From Bacteroidales bacterium (GTDB lineage Bacteria; Bacteroidota; Bacteroidia; Bacteroidales; UBA932), in the NCBI GenBank assembly GCA_017423025.1, contig JAFPGC010000019.1, positions 31,049-95,048 on the forward strand: DNA of 64,000 bases. The letters are read 5' to 3'. Every line of letters starts with the position of its first letter. Position 1 is the first letter of the stretch. The notes under the pieces are model-generated. The model searched no databases and had not been told where the DNA came from. It worked only from the letters and a program-made list of their open reading frames with translations. The position numbers and the translations under genes were made by a program. Below, in pieces: positions 45,122 through 54,947 of this stretch.

Positions 45122-45721
45122 CTAGCCGAAGAGAATTTTCTTGGTGGCGGGGCGGAGATATTCTCCAATCAGTTCCTGGAAGGCTTCGTCCGTAAGGCTG
45201 ATGAAATAGCTGCCATCCTTAGGGCCGATTTTGAAGCCGCCGGCGACCTTCTTGGAGAAGGAAGCCTCTACGCCTTTGCCCAGGGTTTTGGCCAGTTCTC
45301 CCTTCACGAAGGGTTCCAGCTCTTTCTGGAGCTTTTCCGGAAGGACCAGGGAGAAGTCCATGGATTCCTGGGTGCTGAAGCGCTGGGCTACGGCGGTGAT
45401 GACCTCCTTGAGGAAGGCGGCGCCGGAGAGCTGCTCCTTGACGGGCTCAACGGCCTTGGCTACGATGAGCCCTTCGATGCATGCCTTGGTGGCCTGCAGG
45501 GCCTGGGTGGAAGCCATCTTCACATCCCCTTCCGTCTTGATTTTATAATCGGCCGCTTCCTTTTTGGCCTTTTCTATGATGGCGGCAGCCTCTTCCTGGG
45601 CTTTCTTGACCAGTTCATCGGCCTCCATCTGTGCCTTGGCCAGCAGGGCTTCGCCCTCTTCCTTTCCTTTTGACAGACCCTCGTTGTAGAGTTTCTGGGT
45701 CAGTTCCTGGAGTTTGTCCAT
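45122..45721 (-). CDS. V-type ATPase subunit E (peripheral stalk)
   Basis: 199 residues from ATG 45721. A longer frame to 45832 would run through the promoter box at 45755, so it is rejected. The N-terminal half is an alpha-helical Ala/Glu/Lys-rich coiled coil (about 25-70), the C-terminal half a small globular domain with FKIGPKDGSYFISLTDEAF. It anchors the head to subunit I. First gene of the operon; no separate G/H-type stalk gene or F gene is visible in it. Confidence 0.9.
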   Translation of the reverse strand: MDKLQELTQKLYNEGLSKGKEEGEALLAKAQMEADELVKKAQEEAAAIIEKAKKEAADYKIKTEGDVKMASTQALQATKACIEGLIVAKAVEPVKEQLSGAAFLKEVITAVAQRFSTQESMDFSLVLPEKLQKELEPFVKGELAKTLGKGVEASFSKKVAGGFKIGPKDGSYFISLTDEAFQELIGEYLRPATKKILFG

Positions 45722-45754
45722 ATGATTTGCTTTTTCAGTGTTATCTGTAATAGG

Positions 45755-45763
45755 GCAAATATA
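45755..45763 (-). promoter_or_regulatory. -7 promoter box of the V-ATPase operon
   Basis: Reads TATATTTGC on -, 34 bp before the subunit E ATG. Confidence 0.7.
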
Positions 45764-45817
45764 ATAAAAAACCCGACCAATTCCAATGCTGTCGCATGAA
45801 GGAAACGCAATTAATAT

Positions 45818-45826
45818 TATATTTGT
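45818..45826 (+). promoter_or_regulatory. -7 promoter box of the APH-like kinase gene
   Basis: TATATTTGT on +, 27 bp before ATG 45854, divergent from the V-ATPase promoter in the same 132-bp gap. Confidence 0.68.
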
Positions 45827-45853
45827 AGCCAAGAGTAAATAAACGAACGTATT

Positions 45854-46702
45854 ATGGACGATTACAAGAGCATTGATCTTAGCACCTGGACCCAGGTGGG
45901 AGAAGGCGGCAACGGTGCCGTTTATGTGAACGAAGCCGAGCCTGGAATTCTTCTAAAAGTCAACACCATTGACACTACGGAAAAAGCCATCCGCGAAGAG
46001 TTCTATACCCCGAAGGCCGTTTCTGAAACCGGAGTTCCCACGCCCGAATTGTACGAAATAGTGAAGGTCGGAGATTTCTATGGTGTCAAATGCCAGGAAA
46101 TCCCGGGCAAGAAATCCTTTGCCCGCCTCTGTGGAGATGACCCTTCCACCATCGACGTCCGCGCTACCCAGATGGCCAACCTTCTGAAGGAATTCCACGC
46201 CAAGACCGTGAAGGACAGCGAATGGATTCCCTCCATGAAGGAGAGGATGCAGGAAGCGGCCGAGACCACGACTCTTGTGAGCGGCAAGGCCAAGGAAAGG
46301 CTCATTGCGTTTGTCAAGGAAATCCCCGAAAGCGACCAGCTCCTGCACGGTGACCTCCAGATGGGAAACATTATCCTGGCCGATGAAAAGCCCTATTGGA
46401 TTGACCTGGGCCGTGCCACGCATGGTATTCCGCAGTTTGACCTGGGACATTTCTATCTGTTCTGCAATATCTTCAGCCGCACCGCACGCGTGCAGGCAAT
46501 AGCCCACATGACGGACAAGCAGATGATCCAGTTCTGGAATGCATTCGCCGTGGCTTACAACGGCCCCGAGAACATGGACGCCTTCGTGAAGGAGTGCCGC
46601 CGTTTCGCCGCCCTGGACATCATCATCCTGGGGATGGTCCAGAAGCTCTCCTTCTCCGAGCGTTTCTTCCTGGGCACCCTGGCCAAGAAGATGCTCAAAT
46701 AA
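45854..46702 (+). CDS. Aminoglycoside-phosphotransferase-fold kinase (TIGR02172-like)
   Basis: 282 residues. Protein-kinase-like fold: a Gly-rich start (VGEGGNGAVYV), ILLKV with the ATP-binding Lys, catalytic loop LLHGDLQMGN (HGDxxxxN) and metal-binding Asp in YWIDLGRATHG. This matches the small-molecule kinase family TIGR02172 rather than true drug-resistance enzymes. The substrate is unknown. It is followed 3 bp later by the winged-helix gene, so they form an operon; no resistance role should be inferred. Confidence 0.82.
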   Translation: MDDYKSIDLSTWTQVGEGGNGAVYVNEAEPGILLKVNTIDTTEKAIREEFYTPKAVSETGVPTPELYEIVKVGDFYGVKCQEIPGKKSFARLCGDDPSTIDVRATQMANLLKEFHAKTVKDSEWIPSMKERMQEAAETTTLVSGKAKERLIAFVKEIPESDQLLHGDLQMGNIILADEKPYWIDLGRATHGIPQFDLGHFYLFCNIFSRTARVQAIAHMTDKQMIQFWNAFAVAYNGPENMDAFVKECRRFAALDIIILGMVQKLSFSERFFLGTLAKKMLK

Positions 46703-46705
46703 ACC

Positions 46706-47749
46706 ATGAATCCCGTCTCGGCCAGACTTTTGAACCAACAGCTTATCGGCTCCCAGTTCACTTTCCCGCACGATGTGGTGGAGTGGATGGGGGCCTTGCA
46801 GGCTCAGGATTACAAGATGATGCGCTGGGCGGTAGCCATGCGTTGCAAGAGGCCTTCCCTCAAGGCTTTCACGAAGGATTACAATGCCGGGAGGATTGTC
46901 CGGACCCACCTTTTCCGGACCACCTGGCAGCTGGTGGCCGGGGAAGACCTGCTGTGGATGCTAGATTTGTGCCGGGAATCGGCCCTGCGAGGCCTTCACA
47001 GCTGGATGAAGACCAACGGCGTAAGTATTCCGGAGGCGGAGCAGGAGGCTGTGCAGCAAGTTTTTGCCGATCTTCTTTCCCGGAAAAAGTCCGCTCTCAA
47101 GGAGGACTTTGCATCGGCCCTTCTGGATAAAGGGATGGATATGAGCGACCAGCGCCTGTCTTACCACATGCGCCTGGCCGAATACTCGGGGTTGCTGTGC
47201 AGCGGAGACCTCACCCCCCTGAGAAGGACTTGCGCACTGGTGGCCGATAAACTGCCGGGAGCCCGCTCCCTTCCCCGGGAAGAAGCCCTGGCCCTGCTGA
47301 CCCGGAAGTACTTCCGCAGCCACGGTCCTGCTACTTTGCAGGACTTTGCCTGGTGGAGCGGCCTGGGTCTCAATGACTGCCGGAAAGGAATGGAGGATCT
47401 GGGCTCGGAGCTTATCCGGGAGCGCTGGAAAAGAATGGACCTATTCTCCCATCAGGACAGCCGTATCCGCGGATTCCGCAGCGGCTGCGTGCATCTGCTG
47501 CCGCCTTACGACGAGTACCTCATAGGCTACAAAACCCGCCACGTGGTGCTCCATCCTGACCATAGCCACCGTGCCCACAACAACAGCGGCATCTTCTGGC
47601 CGGTGCTGCTCCGGGACGGTGAGGTCATTGGCAACTGGAACACCTCCGGAGGCCCTGTAGAGGTGGATTTATTCAACGAAAAGGCCTCCCTTAACGAGGA
47701 GGCCCTTCAAAATGAAATCAATAGATATAATCTTTTTATCGGCCGATAG
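46706..47749 (+). CDS. Winged-helix DNA-binding protein of the HTH_42/AlkZ (YcaQ) family
   Basis: 347 residues. N-terminal QxQ motif (ALQAQDYKMMRWA), as in AlkZ-type DNA glycosylases. Tandem winged-helix regions follow, with ARKYFRSHGPATLQDFAWWSGL-like motif (seen as TRKYFRSHGPATLQDFAWW), then DLFSHQDSRIRGFRSG and LLPPYDEYLIGYKTR. Family members unhook crosslinks or excise alkylated bases; whether this one does is not shown. Its 3' end overlaps the convergent serine hydrolase gene by 14 bp. Confidence 0.85.
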   Translation: MNPVSARLLNQQLIGSQFTFPHDVVEWMGALQAQDYKMMRWAVAMRCKRPSLKAFTKDYNAGRIVRTHLFRTTWQLVAGEDLLWMLDLCRESALRGLHSWMKTNGVSIPEAEQEAVQQVFADLLSRKKSALKEDFASALLDKGMDMSDQRLSYHMRLAEYSGLLCSGDLTPLRRTCALVADKLPGARSLPREEALALLTRKYFRSHGPATLQDFAWWSGLGLNDCRKGMEDLGSELIRERWKRMDLFSHQDSRIRGFRSGCVHLLPPYDEYLIGYKTRHVVLHPDHSHRAHNNSGIFWPVLLRDGEVIGNWNTSGGPVEVDLFNEKASLNEEALQNEINRYNLFIGR

Positions 47750-48992
47750 AACTGGCGACGATGGAGGCAACCACGGAGCGGAGGCGGCTGGTGGAGCCTT
47801 CGTCCTTGGGGTGTACCCGGTGGGCCAGCACAATCACAGCGGTCTTGGTCTCGGGATCCAGAATCATGGAGGTGCCGGTGTAACCGGTGTGGCCGCGGAC
47901 GTCGTCTAAGCAGAAAATGTCACCACTGGTGTAGGGACCGGTATAATAGGTGTCCCAACCCAGGGCGCGGGCTACCTCGTAGGCATTGGTCTCGGGAACG
48001 GTGAACATCTTTTTCACGGTGAGCGGGCTCAGGATGCGGCGTCCGTTGTAAGAGCCGTCATTCAGGAGTGCAGCCGCAATCACAGCCAGGTCTTCCACAT
48101 TGGAGAACACGCCGGCGTTTCCGGAGTTACCGGCATTGACCAGACGGGCGGTGGGGTCGTGGACCTCGGCCTTGAGTACGTGACCGTCTTCCAGCAGTTC
48201 GGTAGGGGCGCAGAGCTTAGCCAGTTCTTCCAGGCCAGGACGGCAGGGCTTTTCACCGTAGAGCGGGAAATATGTGGTGTGCTCCAGGCCCAGCACGTCG
48301 AAGACGTTCTTCTGGGCGTAATCGCACAGGCGCTCACCGGTAACCTTCTGCAGGATGTTCTGCAGGGTGATGAAGTTGAGGCAGCTGTAGAGCTGCTGGG
48401 TGCCGGGACGGAAGTTGCGCTTAATGCGGGTAGAGATGTACATCATGAGGGAATCCGGCGTGTTTTCGCCGAATTCTGCGATGTAAGCCGGAACGTTGGG
48501 CAGATACGCGGCCAGGCCCGAAGAATGGGTGAGGAGGTCCTGGACGGTGATGTCCACCTTCTCGTGGGTATCGGGGTCTTCCCACGGCTGGAAATCCGGG
48601 AAATAATGGTTCACCGGGTCTACCAGGCGGACCTTGCCCTGCTCTACCAGCTGCATGAAGGAAAGGGTGGTTCCCACGCACTTGGACACAGAGGCCATGT
48701 CGAACATGGTTTCGAGGGTCATGGTGTCCTTTTCGGGTACCAGGGACTTGTATCCGAAGGCTTTTTCATACACCAGGTGGCCATTGCGCACCACGCCCAC
48801 CACGGCACCGGGGATTTCTCCGGCGGCGATGGAGGCATTGACGGCACTGTCAATGAGGGCAAGGCGCGTTGCGCTCATCCCCTGGGACATGGGGGAGGCG
48901 CGGCGGATGCTGCCGTTTTCGACCTTAGGACAGCAGGCGACCAGCCAAAGGGCGGCCGCCGCCAACAAAGTCAGTTTTTTGTAAAATAGCAT
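47736..48992 (-). CDS. Beta-lactamase-family (S12) serine hydrolase lipoprotein
   Basis: 418 residues from ATG 48992 with a lipoprotein signal (LVACC). Class C beta-lactamase/esterase fold: SVSK (Ser nucleophile with Lys, SxxK), a YSCLNF segment at the usual Y-x-N site (Cys in place of Asn; the Tyr base is present), and GHTGYTGTS in place of the KTG triad. This set usually marks D-aminopeptidases, esterases or muropeptide-type enzymes, not true beta-lactamases. It lies 19 bp after OadB and may be co-transcribed with the decarboxylase. Confidence 0.9.
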   Translation of the reverse strand: MLFYKKLTLLAAAALWLVACCPKVENGSIRRASPMSQGMSATRLALIDSAVNASIAAGEIPGAVVGVVRNGHLVYEKAFGYKSLVPEKDTMTLETMFDMASVSKCVGTTLSFMQLVEQGKVRLVDPVNHYFPDFQPWEDPDTHEKVDITVQDLLTHSSGLAAYLPNVPAYIAEFGENTPDSLMMYISTRIKRNFRPGTQQLYSCLNFITLQNILQKVTGERLCDYAQKNVFDVLGLEHTTYFPLYGEKPCRPGLEELAKLCAPTELLEDGHVLKAEVHDPTARLVNAGNSGNAGVFSNVEDLAVIAAALLNDGSYNGRRILSPLTVKKMFTVPETNAYEVARALGWDTYYTGPYTSGDIFCLDDVRGHTGYTGTSMILDPETKTAVIVLAHRVHPKDEGSTSRLRSVVASIVASSIGR

Positions 48993-49011
48993 GGTTATTA
49001 AATAGGTTGGT

Positions 49012-50172
49012 TTATCCGAGGAATCCCAGCAGGATACCGGCTGCAACGGCCGAGCCGATAACGCCGGCCACATTGGGGGCCATGGCATGGGTTAGCAGGT
49101 GGTTGGACGGGTCGCATTCCAGGCCGACGCCTTCCGACACGCGGGCGGCATCCGGGACGGCCGATACACCGGCATTGCCGATGAGCGGGTTGATCTTCTT
49201 GCCCTCCGGCAGGAACAGGTTCATGAATTTCACGAAGCTGACGCCGAAGGTGGTGGCAATCACGAAGGAAGCCAGACCCAGTCCGAAGATGAGGACGGAA
49301 CGGCCGCTCAGGAACACATCGGCCTGGGTGGAGGCACCCACGGTAAGCCCGATGAGGGTGGTGACAATGTCGATGAGCGGTCCTCCGGCCGTGGCGGCTA
49401 GACGCTTGGTTACGCCGCTCTCTTTCAAGAGGTTACCGAAGAAGAGCATGCCCAGCAGAGGCAGACCGGACGGCACGATGAAGGCCGTGCAGATAAAGCC
49501 CACGATGGGGAAGATGATCTTCTCCCGCTGGCTTACCACGCGGGGCTTGTTCATGCGGATGAGGCGCTCCTTCTTGGTGGTCAGGAGCAGCATGATGGGC
49601 TTCTGGATCACAGGGACCAGGGCCATATAGGAATAGGCCGATACGGCGATGGCGCCCATCAGATCCGGTGCCAGCTTGGAGCTGAGGAAGATGGCGGTGG
49701 GACCGTCAGCGCCGCCGATGATGCCGATGGCACCGGCCTCATTGGGAGCGAAGCCCAGCGCCAGGGAAAGCAGGTAGGCACCGAAGATACCCAGCTGCGC
49801 GGCTGCGCCGATGAGGATGAGGCGCGGCTGCGAGATGAGCGCGCTGAAATCCGTCATGGCTCCGATGCCCAGGAAAATGAGCGGGGGATACCAGCCGTTG
49901 CGTACACCGTGGTACAGGATATTGAGTACGGACCCTTCCTCATAGATGCCTATCTTGAGGCCCATTCCGGTGGTGGGGTCAAAGAAAAGCGGGATGTTGC
50001 CGATGATGATGCCGAAGCCGATGGGCACCAGCAGCAGCGGCTCCCATTTCTTCACAATACCCAGCGTGATGAAAATGAGGCCGATGACAATCATCGCCAG
50101 ATGCTGCCAGGTGCAGTTGGCGAATCCGGTGAACTGCCAGAACTGCTGGAGGCTGTCAAAGATGGTATCCAT
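49012..50172 (-). CDS. Na+-transporting decarboxylase beta subunit (OadB/MmdB)
   Basis: 386 residues with about nine to eleven membrane segments. The hallmark GGADGPTAIFLSSKLAP, with the Asp thought to bind Na+, and NPLIGNAGVSAVPDAARVSE are present. It is the ion-pumping subunit of oxaloacetate/methylmalonyl-CoA/glutaconyl-CoA decarboxylases, coupling carboxybiotin decarboxylation to Na+ export. Its ATG shares one base with the stop of the biotin carrier gene. Confidence 0.95.
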   Translation of the reverse strand: MDTIFDSLQQFWQFTGFANCTWQHLAMIVIGLIFITLGIVKKWEPLLLVPIGFGIIIGNIPLFFDPTTGMGLKIGIYEEGSVLNILYHGVRNGWYPPLIFLGIGAMTDFSALISQPRLILIGAAAQLGIFGAYLLSLALGFAPNEAGAIGIIGGADGPTAIFLSSKLAPDLMGAIAVSAYSYMALVPVIQKPIMLLLTTKKERLIRMNKPRVVSQREKIIFPIVGFICTAFIVPSGLPLLGMLFFGNLLKESGVTKRLAATAGGPLIDIVTTLIGLTVGASTQADVFLSGRSVLIFGLGLASFVIATTFGVSFVKFMNLFLPEGKKINPLIGNAGVSAVPDAARVSEGVGLECDPSNHLLTHAMAPNVAGVIGSAVAAGILLGFLG

Positions 50173-50597
50173 TAGCCGATGGTTACGATGTCAGCACCTT
50201 CCAGAACGGAATCACCCTTGCGGGCGTGGATGGCGGTAACGGTGCCGTCGGATTCCGCGAGGATGTCGTTCTCCATTTTCATGGCCTCGATCACGGCCAC
50301 TTTCTGTCCGCGCTGGATGGCCTGTCCTTCATTCACATCAATGGAAATGATGATGCCCGGCAGGGGACTCTTGATGGTCTGGCCTGCGCCGGCGGGCTTG
50401 GGGGCGGCGGCGGGGGCAGCTGCGGGAGCGGGTGCTGCGGCGGCTGCAACCGGTGCTGCGGGGGCAGCCACAGGAGCATTCTCCAGCTCTACCTGATAGT
50501 CTGCTCCGTTGACGTTTACGTTGAGCATTTTGCCATCGGCCTCACCGATAGCCACTGCGTAATCCTTTCCGTTGATCTTGAACTTATATTCTTTCAT
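50172..50597 (-). CDS. Biotin carboxyl carrier subunit of the decarboxylase (MmdC-like)
   Basis: 141 residues. An N-terminal ~40-residue piece is followed by an Ala/Pro-rich flexible linker (residues 41-70), then the biotinyl domain with the biotin-attachment Lys107 in AMKMEND. It shuttles carboxyl groups from MmdA to OadB. Order MmdA, gamma, carrier, beta is typical of Bacteroidota. The linker is encoded by a GC-rich, repetitive stretch. Confidence 0.94.
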   Translation of the reverse strand: MKEYKFKINGKDYAVAIGEADGKMLNVNVNGADYQVELENAPVAAPAAPVAAAAAPAPAAAPAAAPKPAGAGQTIKSPLPGIIISIDVNEGQAIQRGQKVAVIEAMKMENDILAESDGTVTAIHARKGDSVLEGADIVTIG

Positions 50598-50608
50598 GGT
50601 AACGATTT

Positions 50609-51019
50609 TTATCTTGGTAATTTTCTGAATGTCAATGCTTTGTTATTCCAGCCGCTCTCTTTGCGGGTAATGGTGACTATGCCGGGTTCCACATCGTGGA
50701 CGGCGTCGTTGAGGTAGAGATGGACGGCCGTGGCGATGGCGGCGTAAACGTCACCGGAGTTCTCCATATCCAAAGCCACGGCAATGGCGGCGGCTACCTC
50801 GGCATCCGGGGTGCCCTTGACGGCTTTCTTTGCCTTGGGTTCCCGCTTGAATTTGCCGGAGAAGATGCTGCCGGAGAGACTGTAGACGAAGTACAGCACG
50901 ATGAGCGCGGCGAACACCACTGTCACGCTGATGAGGGTGAGCGTCCAGCCGTGGGGATCCGTTTCCAACATTCGGTCCCCGCCCGCCGTAAGCAGAAAAT
51001 TAAAGAGGTAGGTTGTCAT
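50609..51019 (-). CDS. Decarboxylase gamma subunit (OadG-like)
   Basis: 136 residues: one membrane helix ([20 protein letters not shown]), a Lys-rich turn, and a helix ([14 protein letters not shown]) typical of OadG-type subunits. It anchors the complex and contacts the carboxyltransferase. The start at 51019 overlaps the MmdA end by 20 bp; a Met at 50971 (MLETDPHGW) is an alternative start. Confidence 0.85.
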   Translation of the reverse strand: MTTYLFNFLLTAGGDRMLETDPHGWTLTLISVTVVFAALIVLYFVYSLSGSIFSGKFKREPKAKKAVKGTPDAEVAAAIAVALDMENSGDVYAAIATAVHLYLNDAVHDVEPGIVTITRKESGWNNKALTFRKLPR

Positions 51020-52556
51020 GTTTCTTGGCGGGAATTTCTTGTCTTTTGCCGGAGAGCTGTTCCAGGGCGCGGATGACGCGGAAACGGGTGTTGCGCGGCT
51101 CGATGATGTCGTCGATATAACCCTTTTGGGCAGCCTGGTAAGGATTGGAGAAGAGCTCTTCGTATTCTTTCTTTTTCTGTTCGAAGATGGCCTGGGCGTT
51201 CTCGGGGTCGTCCTTCATGTCTTTGGCGTAGAGCACGTTCACGGCGCCATCGGCCCCCATGACGGCAATCTGGGCCGAAGGCCAGGCGTAGTTGACGTCT
51301 CCGCGCAGCTGTTTGCAGCTCATCACGATATGGGCGCCGCCATAACCCTTGCGGAGGGTAACGGTAACCTTGGGAACGGTGGCTTCACCGTAGGCATACA
51401 GGAGCTTGGCGCCGTTGGTGATGATGCCACCGTATTCCTGCTGCGTGCCGGGCAGGAAGCCGGGAACGTCCACCAGCGTGACCAGCGGGATGTTGAAAGC
51501 GTCGCAGAAACGCACGAAGCGGGCGGCCTTGCGGCTGGCGTTGATGTCCAGCACACCGGCCAGGACAGCCGGCTGGTTGGCCACGATGCCCACGCTGCGG
51601 CCATTCATATGGGCAAAGCCCACGATGATATTCCTGGCAAATTCCTTGTGAATCTCCAGGAAGAATCCGTCGTCCACGATGCTCTTGATGACGGAATACA
51701 TGTCGTAAGCCTTGTTGGGGTTGTCGGGAACGATGCTGTTGAGGGTATCGTCCACGCGGTTCACCGGATCGGCCGTTTCCTTGAAGGGAGCGGTCTCCAG
51801 ATTATTCTGGGGCAGGTAGCCTATGAGTTCCTTGATGGTGGCGATGGCCTCTTCCTCGGTTTCGGCGGCAAAATGGGTGACACCGCTCTTGGAAGCGTGG
51901 ACGGAGGCTCCGCCCAGATCTTCCTGGCTCACCTGCTCGCCGGTCACGCTCTTCACGACGGCCGGGCCGGTGAGGAACATATAGGAGGTATTCTTGACCA
52001 TTAGGGTGAAGTCCGTGAGGGCGGGGGAGTATACCGCACCGCCGGCGCAGGGACCCATGATGCAGCTGATCTGGGGAACCACACCGCTGGCGAGGATGTT
52101 GCGCTCGAAGATTTCACCATAACCGGCCAGGGCGTCAATGCCTTCCTGGATGCGGGCTCCGCCGGAATCATTGAGGCCGATGCAGGGAGCCCCGTTGCGA
52201 AGGGCCATGTCCTGAACCTTGCAGATTTTCTCGCTCATGGTTTTGGACAGGGAACCTCCGGTCACCGTGAAATCCTGGGCAAAGACATAGACCAGGCGGC
52301 CGCCGATGGTGCCGCAGCCGGTGACCACGCCGTCGCCGTCCGTATGGGACTGATCCATTCCGAAGTGGGTGCAGCGGTGCTGGACAAACATGTCGTACTC
52401 CTCGAAGCTGCCGGGGTCCAACAGGAGCTCCAGGCGCTCTCTCGCCGTCTTCTTGCCTTTGGCATGCTGGGCCTCGATGCGCTTTTCACCGCCACCGAGA
52501 CGGGCTTTCTGGCGCCTCTCCACCAGCTTCTGGATGTTTTCGCTTTGTAAACTCAT
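51000..52556 (-). CDS. mmdA: Methylmalonyl-CoA decarboxylase/propionyl-CoA carboxylase carboxyltransferase subunit (MmdA)
   Basis: 518 residues of the acyl-CoA carboxylase beta family with two crotonase folds. Landmarks: [73 protein letters not shown] and [14 protein letters not shown]. It moves the carboxyl group of (S)-methylmalonyl-CoA to biotin, the first half of the Na+-pumping decarboxylation in the succinate-propionate pathway. Acyl-CoA specificity (methylmalonyl versus propionyl) is inferred from the OadB/OadG-like neighbours. 4 bp after trkA. Confidence 0.93.
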   Translation of the reverse strand: MSLQSENIQKLVERRQKARLGGGEKRIEAQHAKGKKTARERLELLLDPGSFEEYDMFVQHRCTHFGMDQSHTDGDGVVTGCGTIGGRLVYVFAQDFTVTGGSLSKTMSEKICKVQDMALRNGAPCIGLNDSGGARIQEGIDALAGYGEIFERNILASGVVPQISCIMGPCAGGAVYSPALTDFTLMVKNTSYMFLTGPAVVKSVTGEQVSQEDLGGASVHASKSGVTHFAAETEEEAIATIKELIGYLPQNNLETAPFKETADPVNRVDDTLNSIVPDNPNKAYDMYSVIKSIVDDGFFLEIHKEFARNIIVGFAHMNGRSVGIVANQPAVLAGVLDINASRKAARFVRFCDAFNIPLVTLVDVPGFLPGTQQEYGGIITNGAKLLYAYGEATVPKVTVTLRKGYGGAHIVMSCKQLRGDVNYAWPSAQIAVMGADGAVNVLYAKDMKDDPENAQAIFEQKKKEYEELFSNPYQAAQKGYIDDIIEPRNTRFRVIRALEQLSGKRQEIPAKKHDNLPL

Positions 52557-52560
52557 ATTA

Positions 52561-53928
52561 TTACTTAAACATTTTATCTACTTCTTTCACGGCATCGGGG
52601 AGGGCGAACACGGCCACGCGGTCGTAGGCCTCGATGCGGGTATGGCCCACGGCAATGAAGCTGTCTCCGCCTCGGATGACGCCGCCAATGATGGCATTGC
52701 CGGGGAAATCGATATCCTTGAGGATGTCCCGGGTGATTTTTGAGCCCGGGGCCGCCGTATATTCCAGGACCTCGGCGTCGGTTCCACTCATGTAACGTAC
52801 GGAACGCACCTTGTCCGAGAGGGTGAACTTGTAAATGCGGCTGGCGGTGATGAGTTTCTTGTTCACCACGCTGTCCACGCCCATTTCCTCGGCCAGGCGG
52901 ATGTAATCCAGATTCTCTACCTGGGCAATCACGCGCGGAACGCCCATCTTCTTGGCGGCCACGCAGGTGAGGATGTTCACCTCGTCGTTGCCAGTGACGG
53001 CCAGCAGCGCCTGGTAGCCCATGAGGTCCTCTTCCAGGAGGAAGTCGGCGTCGCGGGCATCTCCGCAGGTGACATTCACCTCGCTGGGGAGGGCGGCCGA
53101 TAAGGTGCGGCAGCGCTTGGGGTCAATCTCGATGAGCTTGACCTCGTCCAGGTTCTTGGCGGCCAGTTTTTCGGCCACCATCACACCAATCTCGCTGCCT
53201 CCCAGGATCATGACCCGGCGGATGTCAATCTGGTCCTTGCCCACATACTTGATGAGGGCGGGCATGGCATCCCGGCGGCAGATGATATACAGGTAATCGT
53301 GGAATTTGAATCCGGTGTCGAAGTTGGGAATGATGGTCTTTCCTCCTCTGGAGATGGCCACGATGCGGAATTCGGCATCGGCCTGCTGCTCCTTCACTTT
53401 GTGGGCGAAGTCCTTCACATTCATGTCCAGGAGCGGGGAATCGTCGTCCAGCTTGAAGACGGCCAGCTGCAGTTTTCCGCGGGCGAAGTCCAGGGAGTCC
53501 GTAGAGGAACTGTGGCGCAGCATTTCCAGGATTTCGTCGCTGGCGCTCTTTTCGGGGTAGAAGACCATGTCTATGCCCATATCCTTGAACAGGAGTTTGT
53601 TCTCGGGGGCCAGATAGTCTTCGTCGTCTATGCGGGCAATCACGCGTTTGGCCCCCAGCTTTTTGGCCAGCAGGGCGCTAACGATGTTGACGCTTTGGTT
53701 CTTGAGGGGATTGACGGCTATGAAAAGGTCGGCCTTGGCGCAACCGGCATCCCGCAGATTCGGAATGGAGCTGTTGGGCCCCAGCAGGGTGGCCACGTCG
53801 GCCGATGAGGACAGGGTACGGATGCGCTCCGGGTCGTCGTCGAGGACGGTGACGTCACCGCCTTCGGCACTCAGCATCTTGGCCAAGTGGGACCCAACCT
53901 GTCCCGCACCTTCGATTATGATTTTCAT
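52561..53928 (-). CDS. trkA: Trk system potassium uptake regulatory subunit TrkA
   Basis: 455 residues. Two RCK-N NAD-binding Rossmann domains are visible, one at the start ([16 protein letters not shown]) and one near residue 230 ([20 protein letters not shown]). Each is followed by an RCK-C-like domain. It gates TrkH-type K+ channels; no trkH lies in this window. It has its own promoter box and ends 4 bp before mmdA. Confidence 0.94.
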   Translation of the reverse strand: MKIIIEGAGQVGSHLAKMLSAEGGDVTVLDDDPERIRTLSSSADVATLLGPNSSIPNLRDAGCAKADLFIAVNPLKNQSVNIVSALLAKKLGAKRVIARIDDEDYLAPENKLLFKDMGIDMVFYPEKSASDEILEMLRHSSSTDSLDFARGKLQLAVFKLDDDSPLLDMNVKDFAHKVKEQQADAEFRIVAISRGGKTIIPNFDTGFKFHDYLYIICRRDAMPALIKYVGKDQIDIRRVMILGGSEIGVMVAEKLAAKNLDEVKLIEIDPKRCRTLSAALPSEVNVTCGDARDADFLLEEDLMGYQALLAVTGNDEVNILTCVAAKKMGVPRVIAQVENLDYIRLAEEMGVDSVVNKKLITASRIYKFTLSDKVRSVRYMSGTDAEVLEYTAAPGSKITRDILKDIDFPGNAIIGGVIRGGDSFIAVGHTRIEAYDRVAVFALPDAVKEVDKMFK

Positions 53929-53948
53929 GGTACGTTCCCTTTAATCCT

Positions 53949-53957
53949 ACAAAAATA
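53949..53957 (-). promoter_or_regulatory. -7 promoter box of trkA (and possibly the mmd operon)
   Basis: Reads TATTTTTGT on -, 20 bp before the trkA ATG, touching the end of the upstream glycosyltransferase gene. Confidence 0.65.
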
Positions 53958-54947
53958 CTACTTTTTCCCGAATAGTCCTATAGGGACTATCCAACCCTTG
54001 TAAAGGCCTTCGGGCCGATGGGCGTCCGGAAGGAGCTCTCCGGGGCGGCGCAACTGCCGGTATTCGCGGTGGGCCTGCACCACGGCGCGGAAGAAATCCA
54101 TCTTGCCCTTGAACAGGTAAACCAGGGCCGAAAGGCCGTCCAGGCACATGCGGGTCAGGATTCTGACGCGGGTTCTTAACCGGCTTCCCAAGGTGGAAGG
54201 CAAGTTGTTCTCAAGGAGCAGCAGGTTATTGCGGAAGTTCAGGCGCAGCTTGAAGGGAGACTCGTTGGGAAGGGTGCCGCCGCCGATGTGATAGATCCAG
54301 GAGGCGGGGACCACGGTGACTTTCCAACCCCGTAGCTGCATCCTCCAGCACAGGTCGATCTCTTCCATGTGGGCGAAGAACCGCTCGTCCAGACCGCCCA
54401 GGGCCTTCCATACGTTGCTGCGCACCATCAGGCAGGCTCCGCTGCACCAGAGAACGTCGGCGGGCTCGTCGTACTGGCCGTGGTCTTTCTCTATCTTTTG
54501 CAGGATGCGGCCGCGGCAGAAGGGGTATCCGTAGCGGTCTATGAGGCCGCCAGCCGCACCGGCATACTCGAAGGTGTCCCGCTGGTGCCAGGAAATGAGT
54601 TTGGGGCCGCAGGCACCGCATTCCGGATGGCTGTCCATCCATTCCACAAGAGGCTGAAGCCAGTCCTGGGGCACCTCGATGTCGCTGTTGATGAGGACGT
54701 AATAATCGGCCTCCACCTGCTCCAGGGCGCGGTTGTACCCGCCGGTGAAGCCGTAATTCTTGTCCAGCTCAATGAGCGGAATCTCCGGGAAGCGTGTTTT
54801 CATGAATTCCACGGAGGTATCGGCCGATGCGTTGTCGGCCACCACGACGCCGGCGTCCAGGCCTTCGCAGGAGGCGATGAGCCCGGGCAGGAACTGCTCC
54901 AGGTAATTCCTTGTGTTGTAGTTTAATATGACGACGGCGGTTTTCAT
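53958..54947 (-). CDS. Family 2 glycosyltransferase
   Basis: 329 residues. GT-A fold start TAVVILNYNTRNYLEQFLPG, nucleotide-sugar contacts VVADNASADTS, the DxD-like INSDIEVP, and SGACLMVRSNVWKALGGLDERFF with HMEEIDLCWR (the catalytic ED region). Resembles rhamnosyl-type GT2 enzymes of cell-surface polysaccharide synthesis. Donor and acceptor are unknown. Its ATG overlaps the TldE stop as ATGA, an unusual partner for a sugar transferase. Confidence 0.92.
   Translation of the reverse strand: MKTAVVILNYNTRNYLEQFLPGLIASCEGLDAGVVVADNASADTSVEFMKTRFPEIPLIELDKNYGFTGGYNRALEQVEADYYVLINSDIEVPQDWLQPLVEWMDSHPECGACGPKLISWHQRDTFEYAGAAGGLIDRYGYPFCRGRILQKIEKDHGQYDEPADVLWCSGACLMVRSNVWKALGGLDERFFAHMEEIDLCWRMQLRGWKVTVVPASWIYHIGGGTLPNESPFKLRLNFRNNLLLLENNLPSTLGSRLRTRVRILTRMCLDGLSALVYLFKGKMDFFRAVVQAHREYRQLRRPGELLPDAHRPEGLYKGWIVPIGLFGKK

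Noticed and set aside
42713-45673. 986-codon + frame opposite the V-ATPase A/B/C/E genes
   Set aside because: Antisense shadow of strongly conserved subunits; no promoter or known domain.
45722-45832. N-terminal extension of V-ATPase subunit E
   Set aside because: It would be translated from upstream of the -7 box, and the extension is unlike subunit E; the ATG at 45721 is preferred.
45854-46702. Aminoglycoside resistance gene
   Set aside because: Only the kinase fold is shared; the sequence fits the TIGR02172-type family with unknown small-molecule substrates.
47736-48992. True beta-lactamase
   Set aside because: The third motif is GHTG-like and the protein is a lipoprotein similar to S12 esterases/peptidases, so antibiotic hydrolysis is not supported.
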